NCBI RefSeq assembly: GCF_019331805.1 | Contig: NZ_JAHBBE010000029.1 | Location: 1-34,027 of the forward strand | DNA: 34,027 nt | From: Bifidobacterium pongonis | GTDB lineage: Bacteria > Actinomycetota > Actinomycetes > Actinomycetales > Bifidobacteriaceae | Reading direction: 5' to 3' | Shown: in pieces, positions 6,294 through 14,973 of the stretch | Layout of the letters: the number at the start of each line of letters is the position of its first letter | How positions within the stretch are numbered: position 1 is the first letter of the stretch | Translations under genes and position numbers: made by a program | The notes under the pieces: model-generated | Seen by the model: the letters and a program-made list of their open reading frames with translations, nothing else | Database searches by the model: none | What the model was told of the DNA's origin: nothing

Positions 6294-7799
6294 TCAGCGT
6301 ACCAATGATGGGTCGTTGGTCGAGGTGATCTGCGCGACGCGCACGCCAAGCTTGGACGGTGCGACCGTGGATACGCCGGCCACCTTCTTGCCCACCAGAT
6401 CGTCGGAGGTCAGGCGCAACCCCCATGCCACGTCGTCGTTCCTGCAGGTCACCATGGCCGCCACGCCTTCGCCGTCCATGGTGATGGCGCTGTTGGCCTT
6501 GATGGCCACGTCCTTGCTCTCCCCCATCGAACCGTCGTCGTTCATGAACGTGACGGTGGCGGAAGTATCGTTGTTGGACGTGTTGGCAAGGGTCAGGGAA
6601 GCGTTGAAGCCTTCGGGCAATGCCGCGGCGGAACGCTTCGCGGGCGCGACCGACGGCAGCAGCGCGAAATCCTCCTGCCCGTTCGAACCGCTGAGGCTCG
6701 CCTTGGCGGCGGCGGTGAACGGCTCGTCGCTATCCAACTGGATGCCGTTCGCACCCTTGGGGGCGCTGCCAAGATCGATGGCGCTGACCTGCTGACCCTT
6801 CACCGCATAGCTGTCCAAGGAGATGAGCCCGTTGTCGCTCACCCAGGAGGCTTTGACCGTGGCATCCTTCGCGCTGTACAGATACAGGGTGGTTTTGTCA
6901 CCGGCGCGGACCGAGGGAATGAGATTCGACGTGTTCGCGGCGCTGGCCGGCATGGCGATGTCGGAACCCTTCGGGGTCAGACCGTCCATCACCAGCACGC
7001 GCACGCTCGCCGCGACCGCGGTGGAATCGCTCGTCACCTTCACATACAGGCCGTCCTGACCGTTCGCGGCCGCGGAAAGATCCATGGTGGAATGCCCGTC
7101 GCCGCTCACGGTGATCTTGCTCGACGTGGCCAGTTCCGCCCGCCCGGCGCTCTTCGTGCCATACACTTCCACGTTCACCACGGTCGCCTTGGACGAAGGG
7201 TTCGCGAGCACAAGCTGCTGGCTGGTGCCGGTGCCGGTGGACGGCAGCAGGAAGGACTGTTTGATGGCGGGCACCACGCAGGTGGAGGCGGAAATGCCGC
7301 GCAAGTCGCCCTCGGTGGCCTTGGAGGCGAGAATGCCCGCCTGGCCGGATTTGGAGTCGGCCTTCAGCAGGTTGGCGTCGAACAGACGCTGGTATTCGTT
7401 GTTGTCACGGTAGGTCATGCCGTTGTCGCTGTCCGCGCTGTCCGGACCGGACAGGTTGGCGGTTTGCGCGCCGACGACCTCGAACGGGACGACGGACGCC
7501 GCATGCACGGTGCCGAACGCCGCATAACTGGCGGCGGAGCTGATATCGCCGTCGGAGGCGCGATAGTCGCTGTCGCCCCAATCGGTGGAATCAGGCAGTT
7601 GCATACGTTCACCGCAATACGATTCCAAGCGTTCCTGGACCACGCGATGCGTCGAAGCCGAACTGCCGTTCGCAGGGTCGACCAGCCAGGCGGGAATGTC
7701 AACGCCGCCAAGGGTGGCCAACGCACCCACCAGGATCACCGAAGTGACGGTGGCCGAAATGACGCGCACCACGCGCGCGGAGGTCGAATTCGATGTCAT
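6294..7799 (-). CDS. DUF5719 family secreted/membrane-anchored protein
   Basis: This 501-residue protein has an N-terminal membrane segment or signal anchor (about 10-32, SATVTSVILVGALATLGG) and a long extracytoplasmic part rich in beta-type, Thr/Ser/Asn/Ala-rich sequence (for example TGTGTSQQLVLANPSSKATVV). In actinobacteria DUF5719 proteins are encoded directly after a large membrane GT2 protein, as here. The biochemical role is unknown; location and partner suggest cell-envelope polysaccharide work. I start at the ATG at 7799, which overlaps the GT2 stop codon in an ATGA, a sign of translational coupling. The longer frame from 7898 lies inside the GT2 gene and is rejected. Confidence 0.8.
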   Translation of the reverse strand: MTSNSTSARVVRVISATVTSVILVGALATLGGVDIPAWLVDPANGSSASTHRVVQERLESYCGERMQLPDSTDWGDSDYRASDGDISSAASYAAFGTVHAASVVPFEVVGAQTANLSGPDSADSDNGMTYRDNNEYQRLFDANLLKADSKSGQAGILASKATEGDLRGISASTCVVPAIKQSFLLPSTGTGTSQQLVLANPSSKATVVNVEVYGTKSAGRAELATSSKITVSGDGHSTMDLSAAANGQDGLYVKVTSDSTAVAASVRVLVMDGLTPKGSDIAMPASAANTSNLIPSVRAGDKTTLYLYSAKDATVKASWVSDNGLISLDSYAVKGQQVSAIDLGSAPKGANGIQLDSDEPFTAAAKASLSGSNGQEDFALLPSVAPAKRSAAALPEGFNASLTLANTSNNDTSATVTFMNDDGSMGESKDVAIKANSAITMDGEGVAAMVTCRNDDVAWGLRLTSDDLVGKKVAGVSTVAPSKLGVRVAQITSTNDPSLVR

Positions 7800-10700
7800 G
7801 CTTCCTCCTGGGGCTGCTGGTCGCGCTTGCGCGGAATGGCGACAAGCACGTACAGCAGGAATACCACGGCCAGTACCACCAGCCACGAGATGCGCCACAT
7901 GTTATGCGTCGCGGCATCCTGTTCGCTGAGCTTCACCGTCATGCCCTTGCCATCGGCCGCGGTGAGACGGTAGTACGTGCCGTTCTGATTGGATACGACG
8001 GTTTGCGTGCCTTCCGACGCTGTGAGATTGGTGGCCAGCTGTTCGCTGCCGCTGCCGCCGTACACGACGAACACGCCGCCGAAACCGAGCTTGGCGAGCG
8101 ATGCGAGCGCGTCAGAATCGCTGTTCGACAGCAGTCGCGCAGCAAGTTCACCGATCTTGTTGTCGGTATCGTCATGGCTGCCGGAGGCGACCGCGGCACG
8201 CCATGCGGGCGAACTGTCGATCAGATCGCCGCGCGACGTGCGCATGATGCTGTATGAGACGTCGGTGCGCGAATCCGCGTACAGGGCGAGCACGCGCTGG
8301 TTGTGGTCGGTTTGCACGGCGTCGGTGGCGACCATGGGCATGCCGTCGCCGCTCACCGTGACCTGGCCTTTACCGTTGCGTTCGAACGCGAAACCGGACC
8401 ATACCACGATGCTTGCGGCCAGTATGAGCACGAGCAGCAGACGGCCGACGACCACGAAACGGTGCAGCACGATCGCCTTCCTGCCTTCACGGGTCTGCAC
8501 CTGCTTGGCCGCGCTCTTGGAGACGCGCAAGGCTTTGAATTTGCGTACCGCGCCGCCCGCCATCAGGCATACGCACGACATGAGGCCGAGCATGGCCAGT
8601 GTCAGGCCGGGAAGCACGGATCCGGCGACCGCGCCGGTCGTGTCGAATGCGATGGCCACGTGGGCGGAGACCACGGCGAGCGCACCGCCGGTGAGCATCA
8701 CGACCCACATCATGCGCGAGGTGCGCAGGGCGAACGGCAGCATGAGCGAAACGATCGCGAGCACCAGTGCCACGATGAGCGCGACGAGGATGCCCATGCT
8801 GTAGCCGCCGTCCATCAGGTCGTCGAGCGGATTGTAGATGTCGATGCCGAACGCGCGGTCCACCACTCCTGACAGGTTGAGCGAGTCGGGTGCGCCGTTC
8901 ACGTCGATGGAGGGCACGTTCATGTCGCCGAAGATCTGCCTCCATGCGCCGTGGCGGGCGAGACGTGCGGCGTGCACCAGCGTGGGTGCGCACAGTAGCG
9001 CCGCGGGGATGGGCATGAGCAGCAGCATGGCGCGGTGGCGCGGGATGAACAGCAGGAATACGAGGAAGGTGACGATGAGCGGCAGCAACAGCTGCGGTTC
9101 GGCGGCGATGACCGGCATGAAGCATAGCGATGCGGCGGCCGCGGCCTGCACGGATGCGCGCGGGCGCACCTGGTCTTCGGTGTGGTAGAGGCCGACCGCG
9201 CGGAAGACGAATGCGAATGCGGCGGGCAGGAAGATCATCACGGTGAGCATCGGCAGGTTCGCCGTGGCGTACAGGCCCATGGCGAGGCCGAACGCGCACC
9301 ATAGCAGGCCGCTGGCGATGCGCACGGTGTCGGAACGGGTGAAGATGCCGGCCAACGCCCAGAATGAGAGGGCGCTCAGCGGGGCCGCGAGGAAGAACAG
9401 CAGGCCGGTGGCGGCTGCGACGTTGCCCAGGGTGAACAGTGATGTGGCCAGCAGCACCCATAGCCAGGGGGCGGGCGGCATGGAGACGCCGCCGCCGATA
9501 TTCCACACCCATTGCGTGCTGGCGGCTTCGGCAAGCTGGCCGAAGGTGGCGCCGGTAGGCAGCAGCTGGTTGGAGCACAATGATCCGCCGGAGAACAGGG
9601 ATCGCAATACCGGCCAGTACATGGCGGCCACGGCTATGAAGGCGACGGCGGCCATGGCGAGCGCCGCGGACCAGCGTTTCACGGCCCTGACGCGCAGGTG
9701 CGAGCGGACCAGCGGGCTGAGCAGGGTGACGTTGCGCTGCCCGTCCAAAGCGCGTTTGCGATCGCGCCATTGGGCAAGCTGGGCGCGTGTGGCCGTGATC
9801 ATGTTGAGTTGCGCGTGCGGAACCTTCGATTGGCGGGCGACATTGCTTCGCGCCTGGATGCCGGCGGAGACGGAGGTCAGCGCGTGCCAGGGCATGCACA
9901 GTTCGCACCATGCCTCGTACGGCTGTTTGCTCACCAAGCGGGCGAGGGTTTTGAAGAATGCGGCGAACAGGGAGAAGATCCAGATGATCGGCCAGCGTAG
10001 GCGTGCGATGTCGGTGTACTGGTAGCGTTGCTCGGCCACGAGCACGCTCATGGACGGGTTCACGGGGAGTTCTTCGTCCACTTCCTCGCCGTTGCGGGTG
10101 CGCACGCCCTCATAGCGGGCGCGGCGGTGAGCGATGCGGGCCTGCGGGACCACGAGTACGCGGCCTCCGCTGCGGCTGACACGGCGGCAGAAGTCGACGG
10201 ATTCAGCGTAGGTGGTGAACCAGCCGTTGATACCGCCCATGCTGCGCAAGGTGATCAACGGCAGCAGCGCACCAGCGAGGGAGACGCTGAACACGTCGGC
10301 GCGGGAATCGTATTGTTCCTGATCCGGTTCGCCGTCCACCACGAGCGAGACGATGCCATGCTTGCTCGCGTACGCGCCGACGTCATGGAGGTTCTCGCCC
10401 TCCCAATCAAGCTGTTTGGCGCCCAGCAAGGACGCGCCGGGAGTGTTGCGCTGCGCTTCGAGCAGCACTTCGAGGCAGTTGGCGTTCGCCGGGCGGGAGT
10501 CGTCGTGCAGCAGCCACAGGCTTTTCACTTCATCGCCGAGACGGGCCTTGCCGATCGCGCGCTGCACCGCGTCGCCGAAGGAGCGTGCGCCGCGCGCGTT
10601 CACGACCTGCACGCTGACGGTCTGCGCCTGCGGCACGTATTCCAAAGGTTCCGACGATGCCGTGACCACGTCGAACGACGTTTCCATCGGGTGCATGGTC

Positions 10701-10921
10701 TGCCCGCTGCAGTCGGCCACCACGATGACACCCGGCAGCACGGTCTGTTCCAGGACCGCGGCCAGCGTATCGGGCAGGAATCGGATGTCATCCTCGCAGG
10801 TGACCACCGCGGCCACCGTTTCGGACACGAACTGGCAGTGGGAATACGGACGTGCGGCCAGCGCGTCGGACAGTACCTGCCGTACGCCGCCGTCGAGGAT
10901 CCGTTGAAGATCTTGTGTCAA
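7796..10921 (-). CDS. Large membrane glycosyltransferase, GT2 family
   Basis: This is a 1041-residue protein. The N-terminal third is a GT-A fold glycosyltransferase: VAAVVTCEDDIRFLPDTL (about 36-53) starts the fold, LWLLHDDSRP (about 135-144) carries the metal/nucleotide Asp pair, and GGINGWFTTYAESVDFCRRV is an acceptor-site region with an ED-like pair (ESVD). From about residue 410 onward come a dozen or so hydrophobic segments with extracytoplasmic loops. It probably transfers sugar to a lipid-linked acceptor at the membrane. The start is TTG at 10919-10921, with AAGGAG five bases upstream; it overlaps the whiB2 stop in a TTGA. It is co-transcribed with whiB2 and DUF5719, a conserved actinobacterial trio. 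The sugar and acceptor are unknown. Confidence 0.85.
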   Translation of the reverse strand: MTQDLQRILDGGVRQVLSDALAARPYSHCQFVSETVAAVVTCEDDIRFLPDTLAAVLEQTVLPGVIVVADCSGQTMHPMETSFDVVTASSEPLEYVPQAQTVSVQVVNARGARSFGDAVQRAIGKARLGDEVKSLWLLHDDSRPANANCLEVLLEAQRNTPGASLLGAKQLDWEGENLHDVGAYASKHGIVSLVVDGEPDQEQYDSRADVFSVSLAGALLPLITLRSMGGINGWFTTYAESVDFCRRVSRSGGRVLVVPQARIAHRRARYEGVRTRNGEEVDEELPVNPSMSVLVAEQRYQYTDIARLRWPIIWIFSLFAAFFKTLARLVSKQPYEAWCELCMPWHALTSVSAGIQARSNVARQSKVPHAQLNMITATRAQLAQWRDRKRALDGQRNVTLLSPLVRSHLRVRAVKRWSAALAMAAVAFIAVAAMYWPVLRSLFSGGSLCSNQLLPTGATFGQLAEAASTQWVWNIGGGVSMPPAPWLWVLLATSLFTLGNVAAATGLLFFLAAPLSALSFWALAGIFTRSDTVRIASGLLWCAFGLAMGLYATANLPMLTVMIFLPAAFAFVFRAVGLYHTEDQVRPRASVQAAAAASLCFMPVIAAEPQLLLPLIVTFLVFLLFIPRHRAMLLLMPIPAALLCAPTLVHAARLARHGAWRQIFGDMNVPSIDVNGAPDSLNLSGVVDRAFGIDIYNPLDDLMDGGYSMGILVALIVALVLAIVSLMLPFALRTSRMMWVVMLTGGALAVVSAHVAIAFDTTGAVAGSVLPGLTLAMLGLMSCVCLMAGGAVRKFKALRVSKSAAKQVQTREGRKAIVLHRFVVVGRLLLVLILAASIVVWSGFAFERNGKGQVTVSGDGMPMVATDAVQTDHNQRVLALYADSRTDVSYSIMRTSRGDLIDSSPAWRAAVASGSHDDTDNKIGELAARLLSNSDSDALASLAKLGFGGVFVVYGGSGSEQLATNLTASEGTQTVVSNQNGTYYRLTAADGKGMTVKLSEQDAATHNMWRISWLVVLAVVFLLYVLVAIPRKRDQQPQEEA

Positions 10922-11217
10922 ATCTGCTCCTTGCGCATCTTCTTGTACTTGCGGCGTTCGCGTTCGCTCATGCCGCCCCAGATGCCGAATCGTTCATCAT
11001 GCTCGATGGCCCAGTTCAGGCACTGTTCGCGCACCTCGCATTGTGCGCACACACGTTTCGCGTCACGGGTGGAGCCGCCCTTCTCGGGGAAGAACGCTTC
11101 GGGATCGGTTTGCGAGCACAACGCCTTGTTCTGCCATGTGACATCACCGTCCGGCAGGAACAGCCCCCACAGCCCGCCGGTTGGCTCCTCATCGGAATCG
11201 TTGGCGATGCCCCACAT
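10918..11217 (-). CDS. whiB: WhiB2/WhmD-type iron-sulfur transcription regulator
   Basis: This 99-residue protein has the four WhiB cysteines C34, C57, C60 and C66 (C...CxxCx5C) that hold a [4Fe-4S] cluster, followed by GIWGG (78-82) and a basic tail (RERRKYKKMRK) that contacts DNA. WhiB proteins bind the primary sigma factor and sense O2 or NO; WhiB2/WhmD is linked to septation and cell division in mycobacteria. I assign this type from its genomic neighbours (GT2, the Rv3259-like gene, LCP), so the subtype is inferred. The ATG at 11217 has AAGGAGG eight bases upstream. The longer frame to 11301 would start inside the promoter. It is the first gene of a three-gene coupled operon. Confidence 0.88.
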   Translation of the reverse strand: MWGIANDSDEEPTGGLWGLFLPDGDVTWQNKALCSQTDPEAFFPEKGGSTRDAKRVCAQCEVREQCLNWAIEHDERFGIWGGMSERERRKYKKMRKEQI

Positions 11218-11265
11218 ACGCGCATCCTCCTTGCCCGCCCTTTTGACTTTGTCAGCAACAGATAG

Positions 11266-11295
11266 ATTACACACTTCGGGCTTCGTTTTTGTCAA
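11266..11295 (-). promoter_or_regulatory. Promoter of the whiB2-GT2-DUF5719 operon
   Basis: On the - strand a perfect TTGACA (11290-11295) is followed after 18 bp by TGTAAT (11266-11271), itself preceded by TG. The expected leader is about 40 nt to the whiB ATG. Confidence 0.6.
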
Positions 11296-11314
11296 GTTCA
11301 AGCCATGTCATTAC

Positions 11315-11335
11315 CACATGTTCGCACGAAATGTG
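11315..11335. promoter_or_regulatory. Operator-like imperfect palindrome upstream of LCP-1
   Basis: CACATGTTCG and CGAAATGTG are inverted around a 2-bp centre, with one unpaired base in the left arm. It lies between the divergent whiB and LCP-1 starts and ends just before a TATATA-like -10 box at 11337-11342. The central spacing is too small for an RNA hairpin, so a protein site is more likely. No regulator is identified. Confidence 0.35.
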
Positions 11336-11465
11336 CTATATAGGGGGCTTCCCATGTTGCGTGCGGTTTTTCAAGAAGGTGTGAGGAAACGGCATTCGGG
11401 GGCGCCTTTTCAACTCCTTGCCGTACAATCAAAACGTTTTGCCCCATACAGGAAGGTTTGCAAGC

Positions 11466-12893
11466 GTGAACAAGCAACGATCCGGTGCCGACATTCCCAA
11501 CAAGTCCAACGTGCCCAATGTGGGCGGCTGGAGGGATATAGCGCCGCGTCACAGCATGTCATACCGCATGCAGCACCGAGTGCGCAATACCGTTATATAT
11601 GTGGTGGTCGCGATGCTCGTCTTCGTGGGAACCGCGGCGGCCGCGACATTCATGGACATCAACAGCACCATCGAGAACGGCGAGGTCAGAGTCATCCCGC
11701 AGAAGGGGCAGAAGGAAACGGAGCTCGTCGATCCGAATGCGGGCAAATCCATCGAGTTCCTGGTGCTCGGCCAAGACACCCGTGATGGCGCCGACAACGC
11801 GGCCATCGGCGGCGGCGACACCAGCGAAGGCTCCCATCAGGCGGACACCACCATGGTGGTGCAGATCTCCGCGGACCGCAGCTACATCAATCTCGTTTCC
11901 ATCCCGCGCGACTCCCTGGTCGACTCGCCGAGCTGCGAGACCAGCAAGGGCACGATGAGCGCCCAGTACAACGTGATGTTCAATTCGATCTTCGCCAACG
12001 GCTACGCCACCGGCGGCGACCTGGCATCCGCGGCCAGCTGCACGGTGAACGCGGTCAACTCGCTGACCGGCCTGAACATCCAGAACTTCATCGTGGTGGA
12101 CTTCAACGGTCTGAAGGACATGATCAACGCCATCGGCGGCGTGAAGATCTGCATCCCCTCCGACGTGAAGGACCATTACACGGGCCTCGACCTCACGAAG
12201 GGCCTGCACCAGCTCGACGGCCTGAGCGCCACCCAGTACGCGCGAACCCGCTACAGCATGGGCGACGGCTCCGACGTGCAGCGCACCACCCGCCAGCAGT
12301 ATCTGATCAAGCAGCTGCTGCAGCAGGCGCTCGACAAGAACATCTTCACCCACACGAGCGAGCTCTACCAGCTGGCGAAGTCCGCGCTGAAGTCGCTGAA
12401 CATCTCGCATGGTCTCGCCGACACCGCCACGCTCGCGGGTCTGGCCATGAGCCTGAAGAACCTGAACGTGTCCCACGTATACACGCGCACGCTCCCCGTG
12501 GTGACCGCGCCGAGCGACCCCAACCGCGTGGTGTGGGATTCGACCGCCGACCAGCTGTGGGCCAAGATGAGGGAAGGCAAGCCCTTCGTCGAGGAAGCCA
12601 CGCAGAACACCGATCAGAACGATAGCCAGGATTCCTCGAACAACGATTCGAACCAGTCCGATTCCACCGATCAGAACGCGCAGACCGATCAGAACGATCA
12701 GAACGCGCAGGCGACCCCGCAGAACACGAAGGTCGCCGATGGCGTGGAGAAGACCCCGGACGGCCGCTACATCGACACCGCCACCGGTGGTGTGATCGAC
12801 ACGGAGACCGGTGCCGTCCAGGATGCCAACACCGGCCAGATCATCGGCATTTCCGAGGCATATCTCAACAACGTGGTGTGCCCGGTGCAGTAG
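11466..12893 (+). CDS. LCP (LytR-CpsA-Psr) family glycopolymer transferase, copy 1
   Basis: This 475-residue protein has a single membrane segment at about 42-62 and an extracytoplasmic LCP domain at about 90-290. LCP hallmarks are visible: LVLGQDTRDG, QADTTMVV, SIPRDSLV, and the Arg-rich YARTRYS...QRTTRQQ stretch that binds pyrophosphate lipid substrate. LCP enzymes move wall polysaccharides from undecaprenyl-pyrophosphate to peptidoglycan. After the domain comes an Asp/Gln/Asn/Ser-rich linker (about 375-420) and then an 8-residue repeat ending in a conserved-looking CPVQ tail. I use the GTG at 11466, with GGAAGG about 9 nt upstream; the frame extends upstream to 11418 without a site. It is divergent from whiB2. 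Confidence 0.88.
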   Translation: MNKQRSGADIPNKSNVPNVGGWRDIAPRHSMSYRMQHRVRNTVIYVVVAMLVFVGTAAAATFMDINSTIENGEVRVIPQKGQKETELVDPNAGKSIEFLVLGQDTRDGADNAAIGGGDTSEGSHQADTTMVVQISADRSYINLVSIPRDSLVDSPSCETSKGTMSAQYNVMFNSIFANGYATGGDLASAASCTVNAVNSLTGLNIQNFIVVDFNGLKDMINAIGGVKICIPSDVKDHYTGLDLTKGLHQLDGLSATQYARTRYSMGDGSDVQRTTRQQYLIKQLLQQALDKNIFTHTSELYQLAKSALKSLNISHGLADTATLAGLAMSLKNLNVSHVYTRTLPVVTAPSDPNRVVWDSTADQLWAKMREGKPFVEEATQNTDQNDSQDSSNNDSNQSDSTDQNAQTDQNDQNAQATPQNTKVADGVEKTPDGRYIDTATGGVIDTETGAVQDANTGQIIGISEAYLNNVVCPVQ

Positions 12894-12917
12894 CGGAACG
12901 CACCGGCATCAACGATC

Positions 12918-12957
12918 GCACAAGGCGACGCGGGGCAAGCCCGGCGTCGCCTTGTGC
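12918..12957 (+). terminator. Hairpin terminator after LCP-1
   Basis: GCACAAGGCGACGC and GCGTCGCCTTGTGC form a perfect 14-bp stem with a 12-nt loop, starting 25 nt after the LCP-1 stop. There is no strong T-run. It separates LCP-1 from LCP-2. Confidence 0.65.
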
Positions 12958-13045
12958 CGGAAATGAGGAAAAACCCCGTTAGGCACCCGTTCATACGGCA
13001 TTATGTGCAACAGTGGCATAGATTTGGTATTGCTCAGGAGGCGAC

Positions 13046-14755
13046 ATGGCACAGGACAATGAGGGACAGCGTCCGCAGGACACTCCACCCAGCTTCATTC
13101 CCGCAGGCTCGCGTCGTCGCAGCACCACTCCCGCCACCCCCGGCGTTCCCTCCGTTTCCGCAGCATCCGTAACACCTGCAGCACCCGGCGCTCCCCGTGT
13201 TTCCGGCAACCCCGCACCGGCCATCGCCCCGGCTGCACCGGTTTCCCCGGCCGCGCAATCCGCGCCATCCGTACCGGTCTCCTCCGCGGCATCTTCGCCC
13301 GCCTCAGCCAAGTCCGCCTCCGCCAAGCCCGCCTCCGGCGCGGCAACCCCCGCCCCTCCAAGCTTCACTCCCCCGGTCCGCCGCCGTACGGAACCAACCC
13401 GAGCCACATCCCCGGCCGCACGCTCCACTGCGAGCCGCGCCGACCAGTTCCCCACAGGCTCCTCCCCTGCCAGGCGCGGCGTCTCCAGCCAAGCCGCGAA
13501 ACCGGCTTCCGCCGCATCCCCTTCCTCCCCTTCCGCTTCTTCCTCCCCGGCGGCACCGGCGGTACCGGTAGCGAATCAGGCATCAGCCCAGCATCCAAAC
13601 GGAACAGCAGCACCCATGAGCTTCACTCCCTCCTCGTCGCGTTCGGCAAGAACCTCACGCGGCACCAACGGCACGTCACCGCGCGTGGCCCGTCCCGCAG
13701 CACAACCCGCACCGTACCGCGGTTCCACACGCCCGCAAAGCGCCTCCCCCACGCCTCCCGTCAGACCGAACGGCCCGGCCTCCGCAGCCATGCCGCGCAG
13801 GCGCAGGCGCGGCCCCAGGCATGTCATCTCCCTCGTGGTGCTCATACTGCTGGGCGCACTGGCCCTCGCCGTATTCGGCGGCTGGAATTGGGTGAACGGC
13901 CGGCTGAACAAGGAGAGCGACTGGCTGACCAGCAAGGCCAACGGCCCGGCGACCTCATGGCTCATCCTCGGCTCCGACGAACGTGACGGCACCGTGGGCG
14001 GCACCGCCGACGACACCCCCGGTTTCAGGACCGACACCATTCTCGTGCTCACCAAACCGAAGTCCGGGCCGAGCTCGCTGATCTCCATCCCGCGCGACTC
14101 CCTGGTGCAGGTCAACGGCCAGTACATGAAGATCAACGCCGCCGCGGAACTTGGCGGCAACAAGGCTCTGGTGGAATCCGTCGAATCGATCACCGGGCAG
14201 AAGATCAACCATATCGCCAAGATCAAGTTCGGCGGTCTGCAGAGCGTGGTGAACGCCATCGGCGGCGTCAACCTGTGCTACGACCAGACGGTGAGCGACC
14301 CGTATTCCGGGCTTGACTGGCAGGCCGGCTGCCATACCGTCGACGGCGGTACCGCATTAGCATTCTCCCGTATGCGCTATGCGGATGCGAACGGCGATTT
14401 CGGCCGTGCGCAGCGCCAGCGCCAGGTGATCGGCGCAATCGTGTCCAAGGCCATGTCCAAGGAGACGCTGTCCAGCCCGGCGAAGGTGACGAAGGCCGCG
14501 GATGCCGCGCTTGCCGCGATCACCGTGGACGATAAGACCTCTCCCCTGACGTTGGCGCAGATGGCGTTCGCGTTCAAGGCCGCCACCGGCGACGGCGGCG
14601 TGAGCGGCAGCGTGTATTGGACCGATCCGGGGTATATGGTCGACGGCGTCGGCTCGTCGGTGCTGCTTGACGACACGCGGAACACCGATCTGTTCAGCCA
14701 GCTGGTCGCAGGCACCCATGCCGCAGGCAAGGTGGGTACGCTGGCCGAAGGCTGA
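13046..14755 (+). CDS. LCP (LytR-CpsA-Psr) family glycopolymer transferase, copy 2, with long disordered N-terminus
   Basis: This 569-residue protein has a cytoplasmic region of about 250 residues rich in Pro, Ala and Ser, then a basic cluster (about 250-258), one membrane segment (about 261-280) and an LCP domain (about 303-470) with ILGSDERDG, FRTDTILVL, SIPRDSLV and FSRMRYAD...RAQRQRQ. The reaction should be the same as for LCP-1. The disordered part carries a motif three times: PPSFIPAGSRRR (14-25), PPSFTPPVRRR (104-114) and PMSFTPSSSR (190-199). This suggests a docking or phosphorylation element. The ATG at 13046 has AGGAGG four bases upstream. It is followed by a T-tailed terminator. 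Other LCP proteins usually have much shorter N-termini. Confidence 0.88.
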   Translation: MAQDNEGQRPQDTPPSFIPAGSRRRSTTPATPGVPSVSAASVTPAAPGAPRVSGNPAPAIAPAAPVSPAAQSAPSVPVSSAASSPASAKSASAKPASGAATPAPPSFTPPVRRRTEPTRATSPAARSTASRADQFPTGSSPARRGVSSQAAKPASAASPSSPSASSSPAAPAVPVANQASAQHPNGTAAPMSFTPSSSRSARTSRGTNGTSPRVARPAAQPAPYRGSTRPQSASPTPPVRPNGPASAAMPRRRRRGPRHVISLVVLILLGALALAVFGGWNWVNGRLNKESDWLTSKANGPATSWLILGSDERDGTVGGTADDTPGFRTDTILVLTKPKSGPSSLISIPRDSLVQVNGQYMKINAAAELGGNKALVESVESITGQKINHIAKIKFGGLQSVVNAIGGVNLCYDQTVSDPYSGLDWQAGCHTVDGGTALAFSRMRYADANGDFGRAQRQRQVIGAIVSKAMSKETLSSPAKVTKAADAALAAITVDDKTSPLTLAQMAFAFKAATGDGGVSGSVYWTDPGYMVDGVGSSVLLDDTRNTDLFSQLVAGTHAAGKVGTLAEG

Positions 14756-14799
14756 TGGCTTTCCCACGTTGTTCTTATTCCGCTATTCGGCGGATTCCG

Positions 14800-14831
14800 G
14801 GCGGCTTGTCCTTGCGGGCGGCCGCCTTTTT
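14800..14831 (+). terminator. Intrinsic terminator after LCP-2
   Basis: GGCGGC (14800-14805) pairs with GCCGCC (14821-14826) and is followed at once by TTTTT (14827-14831), 45 nt past the LCP-2 stop. Confidence 0.65.
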
Positions 14832-14937
14832 GCTGTTGTGCGCGTTTTTTCGCAGCGTTTTCCTACGCCCGAATCCCACCCGGTATTGAAGGAACGGTGA
14901 AGAATCGGCGGCGTTCCGACCACATTGCCCGTACAGG

Positions 14938-14967
14938 TTGACCGGCGTTCGCGGTCCACCGCACACT
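14938..14967 (+). promoter_or_regulatory. Candidate leaderless promoter of the EccC-like gene
   Basis: TTGACC (14938-14943) and CACACT (14962-14967) are separated by 18 bp. The -10 box ends six bases before the ATG at 14974, so transcription would begin at or next to the start codon. No ribosome binding site precedes that ATG. Confidence 0.4.
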
Positions 14968-14973
14968 GGGCTC

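Noticed and set aside
7800..7898. Longer N-terminus for DUF5719
   Set aside because: It would lie within the GT2 gene; the ATGA overlap at 7796-7799 and the following signal anchor fit the shorter start.
11315..11335. LexA (SOS) box upstream of LCP-1
   Set aside because: The half-sites are TTCG..CGAA, the reverse of the CGAAC..GTTCG arrangement of actinobacterial LexA sites.
10028..11785. 585-codon + strand frame over GT2, whiB and LCP-1
   Set aside because: It runs antisense through two confident genes and then out of frame into LCP-1, and has no domain.
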